Shown here: positions 1 to 11,649 of the stretch, one piece after another | Position numbering within the stretch: the first letter of the stretch is position 1 | Layout: the number at the start of each line of letters is the position of its first letter | From: Cordilura impudica | Taxonomy: Eukaryota; Arthropoda; Insecta; Diptera; Scathophagidae | Reading direction: 5' to 3' | NCBI GenBank assembly: GCA_963682025.1 | Contig: OY821517.1 | Coordinates: 99,458,107 to 99,522,106, forward strand | DNA: 64,000 nt | Notes under the pieces: generated by a model | The model's database searches: none | What the model was told of the DNA's origin: nothing | What the model saw: the letters and a program-made list of their open reading frames with translations, nothing else | Program-made: the position numbers and the translations under genes

Positions 1-1648
1 TCTTTTTTTTATTTCTCAATGAAATAAGAGAGCAAAAAAAGTAAACATCGATACAGACGATGGAATATTCAGTTTGGAGACATAAAATATCAAAATAATT
101 TGATATTTGAGGAACCAAAATTGAAACATAAATTTGGACATGAAACATTGCTACACACGACGGAACATTAACAGAAATATCGGCATGTTTCCCTTAATGT
201 TCCATCTTGTGTACTCAGCATAAGAATAAAAAATAAATGATACACTTTTAAAGTCTTACCCCTTTTTGTCGATTAACAATATTAACAACATTTGTCAAAC
301 TACCCACGTACACGAATATCACAAATTTTATACATTCGTATTCGTATGAATAATCTCCAAGATAACAAAACCGATAAGCGAAATAAAAAAAAACCAAATC
401 AAGTCACATCTATTCGTTGTTTTTATTTTCATAAGAAATAGAGTACGAGTACTAACTAACAAGCGAATACCACTGTACTACAACAACAATAGCAACAAGA
501 GAAAAACGACCTCTAGTGTGGATATAATGTCAAATGTTTACAATGTCAATACTCGTAAAGCAAAGAAAATAGTTGTTACAATAACTGTCTGTTTTGTAGA
601 ACATGCATACATATAACACAACAAGGAGAGTCAGACCCGTCAGCATCATCAGCGTCATTAACAGAAAATACATAAGTACATCAAAATAAGGTTAAGTTTA
701 GAGGAAAGATGAAATCAAGGCAATCATTCGTTTTGCAACTCTGAATTTATGTACAGCATTGACTCTGGTATTGGGGAAGAGTTTTTAACATTAAAGAGCA
801 TAAACAATTAAATGATACTTTGGCTAAGCTTGATAAAACATTGTTTGTGTTTTTTGTTAATTGTTGTTAGACGTGACAGATCATTTATTCTTTTGAAGCA
901 AAGCTATATATACCCTTTTATAAATGCAATTTGTTCCCATGAGGCCAACCTTCTTATTCAGTTGCAACAACAGAATGATTTCATTTTCACACTTCTTTCT
1001 AAATATCCTGCGTGCCTCTCAACCAAAATCCTGTTGTGACAACTGTAACTTTAATGTATTTTAATCAAAATATTCGATTGACAAAAAATTCAGTTGCCGA
1101 AATATTTTAACCAAGTGTAATACGATATCAGGATTTGAAACAATAAAAAAATACAAAAATCTGATCGCTTATTAAACCAATAGTTGTCTGTTTATTTAGT
1201 CAGCGTCAAAGCAAACTGTACAGTAAGGTGGTTCGTCAAAAAAAGTTTTGAGCTTGTCCAACCCTAGGATTAAAGATTAGTTAAAGACGATTCGGAAAAT
1301 ATTTTTTTTTGCCTCGCCCCTGGATACCGCCCTTTTAGTTTTTTGTTCACTGCAGCGCCATTTTTGGTCCTATCATAACATGTTGCATGTCGTTGTTCAT
1401 GGTTTCATTGTGGCTACATTTCTTTTTTTAGTAATTTTTTAATCCGACGTCAAAAATTTTTCCGACTTTCAGTATCTCAGTTCCTACCCACCCTAATGGA
1501 AATTATTTTTAAACGAAAGTAAAGCCGCACTAATTTCATGGAACTTTTGCTTTCAGAGTATTCAGTTCTATTCATAAACAAAAAAGTTACAGAGGTTAAA
1601 AAAAATAATATTACAGAACAGGGAACATAAAATAGTGCAAAAATAAAA
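1..1648. other. AT-rich intergenic DNA, no gene recognised
   Basis: I see only short AT-rich open frames here, none with a recognisable domain. There are homopolymer runs and simple AT sequence, and no splice-supported exon. This may be intronic or intergenic DNA of a gene outside the window. Confidence 0.4.
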
Positions 1649-1656
1649 GCGTTGCC

Positions 1657-4499
1657 TAGGGGTCGCAAATTTACCGATATTTAAAAAAACCGGAAATTCG
1701 GTAAAATATTTTTTTTTACCGGTTTACCGGTAATTTACCGGGTTTTATGATAAAATACTAAATATTAAGAATCTATTGACTGAGAGCAGCAAAAAATCAT
1801 TAGTAGTGAATATATTTGTAAAGCAGGATCGGTTAGAGCATAGTTTATACGTTATTTTCTTGACTGACTAAAAATAAATAAATAAAACAATAAAATTTAT
1901 TTGCTATAAAATAAATTATAATCCAGTTCAAAACTAAAACATAAATACTTCACATATGAAATAAAAATTGATTGTCTTACACTATCGCCTCAAACCTCAC
2001 GTTTTGGGAACATAAATTGCTTATTAAAATATGCTCTTAAAAAACACATTACGCTTAATGTTTCGCCGTTCAAACTGCTTCGGTATTTTGTTGCAATAAA
2101 ACATGCTGCCGAAAAAAGCTCTTTCCGACTCTACGCTGATTGGGCGAACTGTTGAAATGGACTTTTGTTGCTGATTAAAATATTTTCCTTTAATATTTTG
2201 CTCCTTGAAATATGCCATTTCCTTCCTTACTATATGTAAGAGACCGGATTATGTCAACGGATCACTAATCTCTTTGTGAGCAATAGTTTTCATTTTATAT
2301 TTAATAATTATATTAAGTCTTTTTTTATTGACATATCTTGACCTAATGTCGCTTCTACTAATGAAACCGTAGATTCAATAGTCGACTTTGTTTCACACAC
2401 TTCGACATCTTCAGGTTCTGTAGTTTCGAAATCTTTTTTTTTTTAAATTGTTCAATGATTTCAACAATTTTTTTCCATAGCCACTTTATTTGTTGTATTA
2501 TTATCATGAAGATAAGAATATATATCAGAATATACGGTTCTGCACTCTCTCTTATTCGAAGTTTTAAATCTTGCTTCAATTCGTTACTTAAGTCATTATT
2601 TTGATGGCTTAGTTCATCTAGCATGAACTTAAGTGTCAAATCTGCAACATATAAATTAGTGTCCCTTGAACATGTTCTATTAACAGAGAGCTTCCACTGC
2701 TACTTTAACAGGTTGCAAAGCCGTTATAATATTTGACACAACATGGCGATCATTTTTGATAGATCTATATCAGATTTAATATCGATTAGATTCTTACGAA
2801 CACAATTTTTAATTTCATAAATTATTTCCAACATTATTAACAAACTGCTCCACCGCGTTTTTGTGTCAGGGATTAGCGAAAGTTCTTTTTTAAATTCATC
2901 CTTAACATATTTTTGAAGAATGATAATTTTTGTTGGTGATCTACGGAACATGACAACAATTTTCCGAATTTTGGTAATTATTGGACCAATAGTTTCATGT
3001 TGAATTGACATATCAGCAGTTGATGTACCCACAATAACGTCGAAAAGCTGAATATCTTCCATTACTTCTTCCTCCTCACTATGTTCAAATCCTGTAACAG
3101 CCACTTCTTGATTTTCGACTTTAGATCTTTTATACAGTACCTTAATTACTGATAACTTGATGCCATGGGCTAAACATAGTTGATGATTTGCGTAATCTGC
3201 CGACCTTTTTCATTACGGTGGCCCCATCAGTAGTAATAGAAATTATATTTCCAATCGTAATACGGAATTCTTTTAGTTTATTTTCAAGATACGTAATACA
3301 TTTTTCAGTAGGCATCGATCCTTCAATACTAACCAATCCCAGATTCCAAAATACATATCTACGAGTGGACATTCACATTCATAAACCGTCTATTTTTTAT
3401 TTATTTCACCACGGGCTATTCTTTCGGATAATTCTGTAACGTTTTGTTTGCAGATTTTGTCACCATACATCAATACCATTTTCTTGATTGTATTTGGAGA
3501 CTTTGGGCAATCATATCTTTTGGACATAAACAATTGCTGAAGATCGTATGACATGCAAATCGTTTTAAATGAAAAGCAATCTCTTGCTGCCAGCCGAGCC
3601 AAAACAGCTAGAAATGAGTTGTCAATCGTTTTACTAATATTGAAATAGTCAGAAATTTTGGATAGAGAATTCGTATTATTCGTAACGGAAGTTGTAAAAA
3701 TGATATTAGAGCAGCTAGCCTCTGAATCATCATCTTGAACCCTTTTTAGAAGATTAATGTTATGTTTTCCGATAAGGTGATAATGCAAAGCACTTGTGCT
3801 TCCGCCAGAACATTTTATATTTTTTTTTGCATGCATTGCATATAGCTGAATCGCCAATTTTCGTACGTAAAAAATGATTCCATAATTTATTTGGTCCGTT
3901 AAACATTATATAAAGTAGGCTATTTTTTTAATAATCAATACAAATATTGAATATTGCTTTTATTACAAAGATTTTTTCTCAAACTCCCAATATTTAACAC
4001 TTCAACTACGTTACCAGACGCGAGCATAAATAAACTGAATATGATTAATAAAAAATACTAATGTGCACCTGCTCCGCTCATAGACAAATCAATAAAGTAG
4101 GCTTTCCATATTCAAATTTTCTGATTAGCGAATGCATATTATAAAAAAAATAACACTAAAAAACAATTCTAATTATTATAATGTAAATATTTTTGTTTTT
4201 TCAATCAAGATATCAGGACTTTTTAAATTTAGAAGTTTAGTTATGCATTTTATATAAGAAAATATAATTCTGTTCCATTATAAAGATATTATTTTGTATT
4301 TTAATCTGATTTTTTTTTATGTGGACAGAATTTAGTTATTCTTGGAGAATTTTTTTTAGTTAGCAAACAAATTTTATTAATAATATATTCAGAAAATCCG
4401 TAAAATTCTAAACAATTACCGGTAAATTATATGAAAATTACCGGTAAAATTGAACACAATTTTTTATAGTTTACCGGTTTACAGGTATTGCGACTCCTA
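1657..4499 (-). mobile_element. hAT-superfamily DNA transposon, decayed
   Basis: The ends are imperfect inverted repeats: TAGGGGTCGCAA on the left and TTGCGACTCCTA on the right (one mismatch). They are flanked by an 8-bp target duplication with one mismatch, gcgttgcc at 1649-1656 and gcgttgac at 4500-4507. Eight-bp duplications and this terminus are typical of hAT elements. Both subterminal regions carry repeated TTACCGGTAA-type palindromes (about 1670-1745 and 4410-4490). The interior encodes a broken transposase on the minus strand. Boundaries are read directly; family placement rests on the transposase motifs. Confidence 0.85.
2024..3890 (-). pseudogene. hAT transposase pseudogene (BED finger to dimerisation domain)
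   Basis: Reading leftward, the pieces appear in the order expected for a hAT transposase. First is a BED-type zinc finger remnant around 3760-3857, with GGSTSALHYHLIGKHN spacing. Next come frames at 3142-3372 carrying an ITTDGATVM motif (catalytic-core Asp region) and 2724-3104 carrying TRWSSLLIMLE. Last is a C-terminal dimerisation segment at 2024-2218 with VESERAFFGSMF and an FFKSIF end, the usual SERxFS/FLRSYF landmarks. The frames are separated by stops and frame changes, so no protein can be made from one reading frame. It would have catalysed cut-and-paste transposition of 1657-4499. Confidence 0.8.
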
Positions 4500-4689
4500 G
4501 CGTTGACATTCCAAAGTGACATTCTTTTTTGCCCATATTCGATTTTGTCGTTCATTTATCAAATGTCAAAAATATTTTCTTTTCATTCTGAAATTGGTTT
4601 ATTTAAATTCGTTATGGTTATCATTTTCAAATAAATATATTCCACTAAATTTAATTACAATAAATACTAATTAATAAAATTTAACATTA

Positions 4690-5180
4690 AAACAAAATGC
4701 ATTTCGAAGCGTGTGATATCGGAAAAACAAAATTACCAACAAAACGCCAAGTCATCCAATATTTTGTATATATGAAATAATAAGAACTGCTCGGGAAGAC
4801 CCACCTGCAAAGATTCACGAGTTCCACGTTCCAAAATATAAAATAAACTTTGATTGCAATGCATACACGGATGTTATAAAGTGGGATAATCTACAATTAA
4901 CTGAGCCACCATGTCTCCATTTCTATACGCATGAGAAATTGGCGCAATACCAAAATTCATCTCATGAAATAATTGAAATACCAGGTAATTATATCCAAAA
5001 TTTTACGTATCAATAATAACTAATAACGTATAAGTTATGTTTTAGAATTTCCGTGCCATTCTCAAAATACTGAACGTTTTGTGCGGGTTGTTAGTGAATC
5101 AGCAAAAAGGTTACAGACGAAAGGCGCATGGGCTTTATATTTGCTAAAATAAGAAGTCGCGAACAGTATAGCAATCTCAA
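4690..5180 (+). pseudogene. Decayed coding fragment with an intron-like gap, uncharacterised arthropod repeat family
   Basis: An open stretch near 4790-4984 reads EDPPAKIHEFHVPKYK and continues to HEIIEIP. It is followed by an apparent intron starting GTAATT at 4985 and ending TTTTAG at about 5046. The frame then resumes as EFPCHSQNTERFVRVV. After a one-base shift near 5140 it continues as GFIFAKIRSREQ. I recall similar PCHTQAVERxVKLVT...DGFIxARIxSR strings from multicopy, functionally uncharacterised proteins of arthropods, but I cannot name the family. Stops upstream of 4790 and the frameshift mark it as dead. The retained splice-like signals suggest it was copied as DNA. Confidence 0.45.
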
Positions 5181-5349
5181 ATCTTGCCAAAATTTGTCTT
5201 AAAAAAGTTGTACGTCCATATTTGATTTTTAAAGGTTTCATCAAATTAATGTAAAAATTCATGATAGTGATATGAATAGCACAGATTAACTTAACATTTT
5301 AAAAGCAAGCATACTGCTCGAAATGTTAAGAAATGTTTTTTTTACAGAA

Positions 5350-5682
5350 TGTCAAAATAGCTTGATCACCCACCGCCTTCCTTGAATTCCATCGAGTACT
5401 TATGGTCATAAATGCAGAGGGCAAGCAAACTAAATATTGGCCTTAGAGAAAATTTTCAGTTTTTGAAAAAAGTTTAAGAATAAGGCCTTTTTTGAGTTTA
5501 ATGTTAATTTGATAATGAAGAAAAAATAAATTAATAATTTTTTTATTTAAATAAACTACTCATGAATATACATACCTCAAAGAAATAAAAAATGTTTTAT
5601 TGTAATATCCCCCTTTTATGATCTATGAACAAATAAATGTTGAACTGTTCGCTGTACCGTTTTATTTTGACGGTGACTGTAT
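5350..5682 (+). mobile_element. 3' end of a Tc1-like transposon
   Basis: The reading at 5375-5415 gives SLNSIEYLWS, a decayed form of the Tc1 signature SPDLNPIEYLW around the last catalytic residue. The segment ends with GACGGTGACTGTA at 5670-5682, typical of a Tc1/mariner terminus. The 5' half is absent. Confidence 0.5.
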
Positions 5683-5689
5683 ATTCCTT

Positions 5690-6557
5690 AAAAAGCTTGC
5701 TTTGAAATATTATTTTGAAAGCTTTAAATCTTAAGGGGTGTGGTAAACGCATTTCACTTTATTTTTAACGAAAAACCATAAAAACAAAGACAAAAATTAA
5801 GCCTTTGTTTTATTATAAAAAAAAACAGCTGCTGAACACACACACACATAGTAAATTTTTGTAAGAGTATTTTTACCTCCGCTTAGCCAATACAGCTATT
5901 CATGATTTTTGGATTAGCATCGGTTATAGAAAGCAACAACACCAAACTGTTGATTGTAATTGTTTACATTTATTCATATTTATTCGAACACAAGTCATTA
6001 TATTTTGACTAAGTGACAGTTGTACTGTTGTATTGTTCCAGAATTGTAAATAAACTGACGATGTTGTTGAAAGATTGTTGTATCCCACATGTTTTATGTT
6101 GTCTGGTTGGTTGTAAGTGTCTGTATCGAATTTCATTTACATGCATCTGTTTGCGAAAAAGATTAAAAACAATATTGCTCTTACAGCCGCACATTTCATC
6201 ATTTTTTGTTAAAATTACATCTGAATGAACCAACAATTTTAAACTATGGGAGCATATTGTTATTGATCTGCTAATAATTGTTAAAGAATATTTAAAAATA
6301 GTTAGTTGTAATGCGGCTGAGACGCCCGTAGAAAAATTAAAAACAATTTAATTAAATATGCACGAAATATTTAATATTTTGAATTTTGAGTATGAAATTA
6401 TTCGCAAAAATGTCAACAGTTTTGATCTACGGCGCTTAGTTTTCCAGATATAAGTGATTTTATGTTATTCGTTCAATTTTGGATTTTTCAATCTGGCAGC
6501 TTTAAAAATAGTTAGCCCTCAATTAGAATGGAGTATTTGATTGTTGTACGAAGCTTA
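5690..6557. other. No gene recognised
   Basis: AT-rich sequence with overlapping short frames on both strands (5924-6236). None has a domain, convincing start context or splice signal. Confidence 0.4.
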
Positions 6558-6945
6558 GGGTGGAAGTACACAGAATGCGTTTCGAAGGCAACGCTTTTTA
6601 AGTTTTCCAAGCTTTTTGCGCTTTAAATACGGCAAGTTGTATAGCACGAGATATAAACTTATTTTATTTTTCTTTCTCCGCCTTTTTTGCTATTTCTATG
6701 TTCAATATTTCCTTGTGCATACGCAGTAACTCTGCTTTTTATTTTTTTATTTTTTTTATTAGAAATTCAGAAATTCATTTTACTTCTATTGTATTTCACA
6801 TTCAGAAATAAACAACAACAGCTGACAAATTGTCATGATGCCTACAACGCTTGAAAAAATTTAAAGCTGATGAACTTTTTTCGACACTATTTCAACTTTT
6901 TTTACAGGAGCGTTGAAGCATATAAAGCGTGTTGTGTACCCTCAC
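6558..6945. mobile_element. Possible MITE with weak terminal inverted repeats
   Basis: The left end GGGTGGAAGTACACAGAATG and the reverse complement of the right end (GTGAGGGTACACAACACGC) share GGGT plus GTACACA and a following GC motif. The flanks on both sides resemble each other (AGATATAAGTGAT / GAATATAAGTGAT nearby). No clean target duplication was found, so this call is weak. Confidence 0.3.
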
Positions 6946-7199
6946 TTTTAGTTTTCGAATATAAGTGATAGTTTTTTGATCTGGCAACCGTGAAAATAAT
7001 TAGTGCACAATTCGGGTGGGTCATTTCAAAGATGAACAAATATTTTAATCATTTTCCTTAAATTTTCGAGATATAGAGTGAGATGATGCAAGCATTTTTT
7101 GACTTTTTTTTTTTTTTTTTATTAAGTTATTTTTGAAAAATATGTCAGTTATTATATTTACAACCTGTTGACAACTCTGTTAATTTGATATAAGTCGTA

Positions 7200-8340
7200 T
7201 TCAAATGAGTGATAAAATAGAAGTAAATGCTAAAATAATTAAATATGTTCAACAAAATCCAACTTGGTGCCACTAATAGTTGCCCAAAGAATCAAAGATA
7301 TGCCGTTAAACTGTTTCTAATGTTATTAGAAAGTTTCAGCAGAATTTGAATATTGATAGGAAATCTGGTTCTGGAAGAAAGAAAGATCGGCATGTTGTTA
7401 GTAAGGCCAAGAAAATAGAAAGCATATTGAAAAAAGATCCGACAGAACAGCAGCCCGGTTAGCTTAGTGTTCGGACTATTGGGTGTCCATAGTTAAAGCC
7501 AATCCAAAGTCCAAAACGTTCCAGACATGAATTCTGTAGAGGTCAAAAATAGAGCACAGAATTGAAATCATGTATCATAAAAAATATTCATACTGCATAA
7601 TAAGCGACAAAACGTATGTAGTGGCCGATTTGTGGCAGAGTCCGGGTCAAAATTAGTAATGCTCGAGGAAATGTTAAAGATAAGTTTCAGGCCCAAAAGC
7701 AACTGTGACAAAAGTTACAACGGGCTATATAAATACCGAAGTTTTTATTAAGGAGTGCTTGCAAAAAAGACTCTCTCCTTTAATAAGCCAACCCAATGTG
7801 TCCACATATTTCTGTCTCGATTAGGCATCCCATCACTACGACAAGAAAGCTCTTGAGTCAAATCCTCCCTACTATCTGAAGCTTAGTCCAGTGGACATAT
7901 ATCTGTGGTCACAAGCATTAACCACCTAAGCCGAAAATCATGTTTTTGAGAAAAATAACTTTTTATATAAATGTAATGGGGCTTCATTACGACTTAGGTC
8001 AGTATGTTTTCATTAAAAACTTTTTATTAAACAGTGTTAGAGAAATGGGGATTTCACGTAAATATAAAGCGTTTTTAGTAAAATATGATAGCATACATAA
8101 CTCAAATCGTTCTTAAGTCGACTTAGGCGGTTATCGCTTGTGACCACAGATATAGGGATCATGTGAAGAGGGAACCAAAGAGTACAAAAAATGTGTCCAA
8201 AAATGGAAGAGATTTTAGACGGAGATGGACTACCTGATCCAAAAAAAAATGGCAGAAGCCACTATAAAATACCTAATGATGTCCGGAAAAGGTGCATAAT
8301 TAGTGATTAGAACTATAACAGTTATCTTATTTTGTAAGCT
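7200..8340 (+). mobile_element. Decayed Tc1/mariner transposase gene split by a MITE
   Basis: The frame starts at the ATG near 7206 (MSDKIEVNAKIIKYVQQNP), then a helix-turn-helix region and a GSGRKKDRHVV linker. It goes on with SDKTYVVAD (first catalytic Asp region), an IKECLQKRLSPLI stretch and LSPVDI just before the insertion at 7900. The C-terminal tail resumes after 8154. Multiple stops and frameshifts are present. Removing 7900-8154 rejoins the sequence in the expected order. Placement within Tc1/mariner is from motif order only. Confidence 0.65.
7900..8152. mobile_element. TA-inserting MITE, family M1, copy 1
   Basis: It begins TATCTGTGGTCACAAGC and ends with the inverse, GCTTGTGACCACAGATA. 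The inverted repeats extend inward through a CCGCCTAAGTCGA motif. It is flanked by TA at 7898-7899 and 8153-8154. It has no coding capacity. A second copy lies at 15274-15508. A TA duplication and non-coding interior fit a Tc1/mariner-mobilised MITE. Confidence 0.85.
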
Positions 8341-8414
8341 TTAATATAATTTCAAATAAATAATAACCTAACCCATAAAAACTAAGTTTTTATTATGTAT
8401 ATGAGTTTTGAATC

Positions 8415-8895
8415 TCTCCGTGACTGTGAGTGACTGTACGTGACTAAGTCGAAGTCAATCTTTTTTCACAGCAAGTTTATCGACCAAGTCTCAGATCGAT
8501 CGGATTAGGGGAAATGACATTTAGATCACTCCGTGACTGTGCGTGACAATGCGTGACTGTGCGTGACTATGTCTAAGTTAACCTTTCTTTACAGCAAGTA
8601 TATCGACCAAGTTTCAGATTGATTGGATAAGGAGAAATCCATTTCAAATCTCTCCGTGACTGTGCGAGACCATGCGTGACTGTGCGTGACTAAGTCAAAG
8701 TTAATCTTTTTTCACAGCAAGTGTATAGACCAAGATTCAGATCGATCGGATAGGGGGAAACGACATTTAGATCACTCCGTGACTGTGCGTGATTATGCTT
8801 GACTGTACGTGACTACCCCAAAATTAATCTGTAGTCACAACAAGGCTATGAGCCAAGTTTCAGATCAATTGGTTAAGGGGGAATGGGGCTGAACC
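8415..8895. repeat. Tandem array, four units of about 114-123 bp
   Basis: Unit starts (CTCCGTGACTGTG) fall at 8415, 8529, 8652 and 8775. Each unit has a nested GTGACTGTGCGTGAC motif followed by a CAGCAAG...CGACCAAGTTTCAGAT...GATTGGAT stretch. Units are diverged by substitutions. The array follows the decayed mariner, but I see nothing that shows it belongs to it. Confidence 0.85.
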
Positions 8896-9129
8896 ACGAC
8901 AGACAGACAGAGAGTATGAGTTTAAAGAAAGAGTTTAAAAAAAAGTAAAAATCTAAGTTCAATGGTTTAATGTATGTAGGCCTTCCTTGAAAATATTCCC
9001 TTTAATGACATTTGAGTGGAGAAGAATTGGTAAAAGCTTCCATTTTCAACGAACTCAAGTTTTTCAAATGAGAATTTGATATCATGTTCCCCAAATTCCT
9101 AAAACATTGTGAAGGATTTTGTCCGCTTG

Positions 9130-9510
9130 AAATCTTACTTTACTCATTATAAATATTTATCTAGAATTGGGAATTTCTTTAGTTTGTATACGGAGGCGTT
9201 CGAAAATACCAAGCCTTTTGGAAGACGTAAAAAATATATGTGAAGTAATTTCCGATATCGATATAGTAGGTGAGCAGATATTTCAGAGGATCAATTTGAA
9301 AAAGAAGAAGTATGTGTATCCTCAGACAGCGATAGTGAAGAAGAGAACATCCGCATATTCTGATGAGAATGACCAACAGTTAATTGAAATTGCTGCTGAT
9401 GGAACTATCTGGAATTAAATAAAAGCTGGACCCACTCCAGGACGGAAACACCATTTTCAATTAAATTGGGGCCTACATCGTTTGCAAAAGCAAACACGAA
9501 GCGAAGTTTC
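9130..9510 (+). pseudogene. piggyBac-like transposase fragment
   Basis: Across two frames the pieces read SSDSDSEEENIRIF (acidic N-terminal region), then AADGTIWNxIKAG and GPTSFAKANTKRSF. The order acidic block, DGTxW, GPTxxAK+N is what I associate with the N-terminal part of piggyBac/PGBD transposases. Stop codons and frame changes show it is dead. The fragment runs directly into Tc1 sequence at about 9510. It could be an unrelated acidic protein remnant. Confidence 0.45.
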
Positions 9511-10203
9511 AAGTGTTCGGTTCCAAGAGGCGAACTTTTGTGAGGCGCTCAGCTTAAGAACGTGCGTCGGATGCATGCCTAGTGCCAACAGTCAAACACG
9601 GGGGAGGTTCCTTAACGGTTTGGGGTTGATTTGCTGGCGTAAATGTTGGAGAGTTATGACAAATCAAAGGAAGACTCGATAACACCCAGTACAAAAATAT
9701 CCGGAAAGATCGTGCCATGGTCACTGGATTAAGAATTGTAGGTCAGAAATTCATATTTCAGCAAGATAATTGTCCAAAACATACAGCAAAAATTTATAAG
9801 TAGTATTTAGAGACCCAGAAAGCAGCTAGAAGCTGGTAAGTTATGGAATTTCCACCACAGTCACCTGACCTTAATCCTATAGAGTTCCTGTAGGATGAAT
9901 TGGAGAGGAAGGTTCCAACTACCTCTCCCACATCTAAGGAAGATATGTGGAATAAACTACAGGAAGCATGGAACCAGGTCATTCCAGAAACTTTGAAAAA
10001 ATTGATTCAAAGGATGCCAAGACTATGTCGTGAAATTATGCGAAATGGAGGTGGTCACATTGATGAATCTAAAATTTAAAAATAGAATGTAGTTTCAAAA
10101 ATATATTTAATAAAGAATATATGAAAACATTGAAAAATAAAGGAGATATGCACATTTGAACTTTAAGGAGGAGGGGTGAAAAATACTTTTGTTTGGTAGT
10201 GTA
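9510..10203 (+). mobile_element. Tc1-like transposon, 3' two-thirds, decayed
   Basis: Readings across frames give TVKHGGGSLTVWG, then FIFQQDNCPKHTAK (second catalytic Asp region) and SPDLNPIEFL with the last catalytic residue. The tail is ETLKKLIQRMPRLCREIM, the standard end of Tc1 transposases. The terminus near 10180-10203 has the AAAATACTTTTG block common at Tc1 ends. The 5' end and helix-turn-helix region are missing, and several stops interrupt the frame. Confidence 0.8.
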
Positions 10204-11540
10204 TATGTTTACGCTCATCAGTGACTCGCTTACTGATTTTGTAACGCTGTATGACAAATATTTAATTTCAATAAAATTATTACTCATACGGCCAAGTAAT
10301 AATATACTGTTTTCTATATTCGTATTTGAATAATCAATTCCATTTTGTTAGGCGCCAATTATTCAAATATAAAAATGACACTGTTATTCCTCAAGCAGTT
10401 TACTAGATTTTATGTTTATTTTTTATTTGAAAATGATTCAATTGTTGTTAATTACTATGGCCAGGATCATCTTCTATTCACTCTCTATCCCCTTAGGTAA
10501 CCCTCGAATTCACTTCGAAAGCAGACACATATGTACATTATATCAATTAACAGACAATACTAACATTTCGCCAAGTGCATTTGAATTCTCTACCTATACG
10601 AACGAAATCATACATTCATCATTCATGTATATTTACCGCAACACTCGCTGAACGATAACGACTTAATAATGGAAGACTCTGTGGTGTTGTTAGTCTGTGT
10701 ATGAATGATGACGACGATTGTATACAACTCGTGGTCTTCCATTATTATCATATTTAGTTCTTCTACATCATTATCATCGTTTTTTGCCATCATATGCAAC
10801 CCCACAAGCTCACAACTCATTTATTGCACCATTTCAATATTCGTACAAACATGTTAAAATTCGAGTACGAGTACATATGATAATGTACTTTTCAGCCACA
10901 AAAATAGTTAGTTTAGTCAGTCATCCATTCAAAGTAACTAACTAACGTTTACAAGCAAACGAAAAAACAATAATCATGTTCTCAAATAATCGTGGGTTGT
11001 TTTATAACGACAATATGCCTTTCTTCATTGCTAAACACAGAAAACAGATTCAATGTAGCTAGAGAATTTAATGTCAGCCGAATTGAGGTAATATTAATAA
11101 CCGAATTTCGGTTTGATTAACAGTAACTAATTTGTCATAATAGAAAATTGTGAGCTGCTATTAAATTTCTGTTGATACATTCTAAAATATAGATGTTAAT
11201 GTTTAAAACAATTCGGTAAACTAATTTTTGGTAACTGAATTTGTTGGCAATAAAATCATTTGGTTGAAACAACTGAAATATTCAATTTCATGGACACAAT
11301 TTAGTTGAGAGAACAGAATAGCGCATGTTATGATAGAAGTTTGGCTGTGATTATTAATTGAATAATCATAGCTGCTGCAAATTAATAACACTGTTCGCAA
11401 CAAATTCGATTGAAACAATTTTCTCTGTCTAACAATTTAACTTGGAAGATACACGATTTATTATTGCTAATCGAATTTATTGTGAAATATAATTTCTGTT
11501 ACAACAAACAAAAATTGTCCAACTTTGCGGGCATTCGGTT
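10204..11540. other. AT-rich DNA, no gene recognised
   Basis: Short frames on both strands (10412-10651, 10718-10945, 11221-11418) have no domain or splice context. I see no repeat with defined ends. Confidence 0.4.
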
Positions 11541-11544
11541 GACA

Positions 11545-11612
11545 CATTTATTAATGTGTCCATCCAATCGAACCCGCGCTCGACTGTAAACCATTGAACG
11601 ACACATGCAACG
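11545..11612 (-). repeat. tRNA-like segment, possible SINE head
   Basis: The minus strand reads CGTTCAATGGTTTACAG and then GCGCGGGTTCGATTGG. This resembles A-box then B-box (GGTTCGANNCC) spacing of a tRNA-derived sequence. No cloverleaf or acceptor stem is evident, so it is not called a tRNA gene. Confidence 0.3.
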
Positions 11613-11649
11613 CTTTATTTATTATCTTTTGTAAATAGATTTGGATCTA

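Noticed and set aside
6009..6236. Overlapping plus and minus frames near 6.1 kb
   Set aside because: The two frames mirror each other, have no domain, and fit chance in low-stop sequence.
8415..8895. CRISPR-like regular repeats
   Set aside because: The units are contiguous 120-bp tandem repeats in eukaryotic DNA, without unique spacers.
11545..11612. tRNA gene
   Set aside because: Box-like motifs are present but no cloverleaf or acceptor stem can be drawn.
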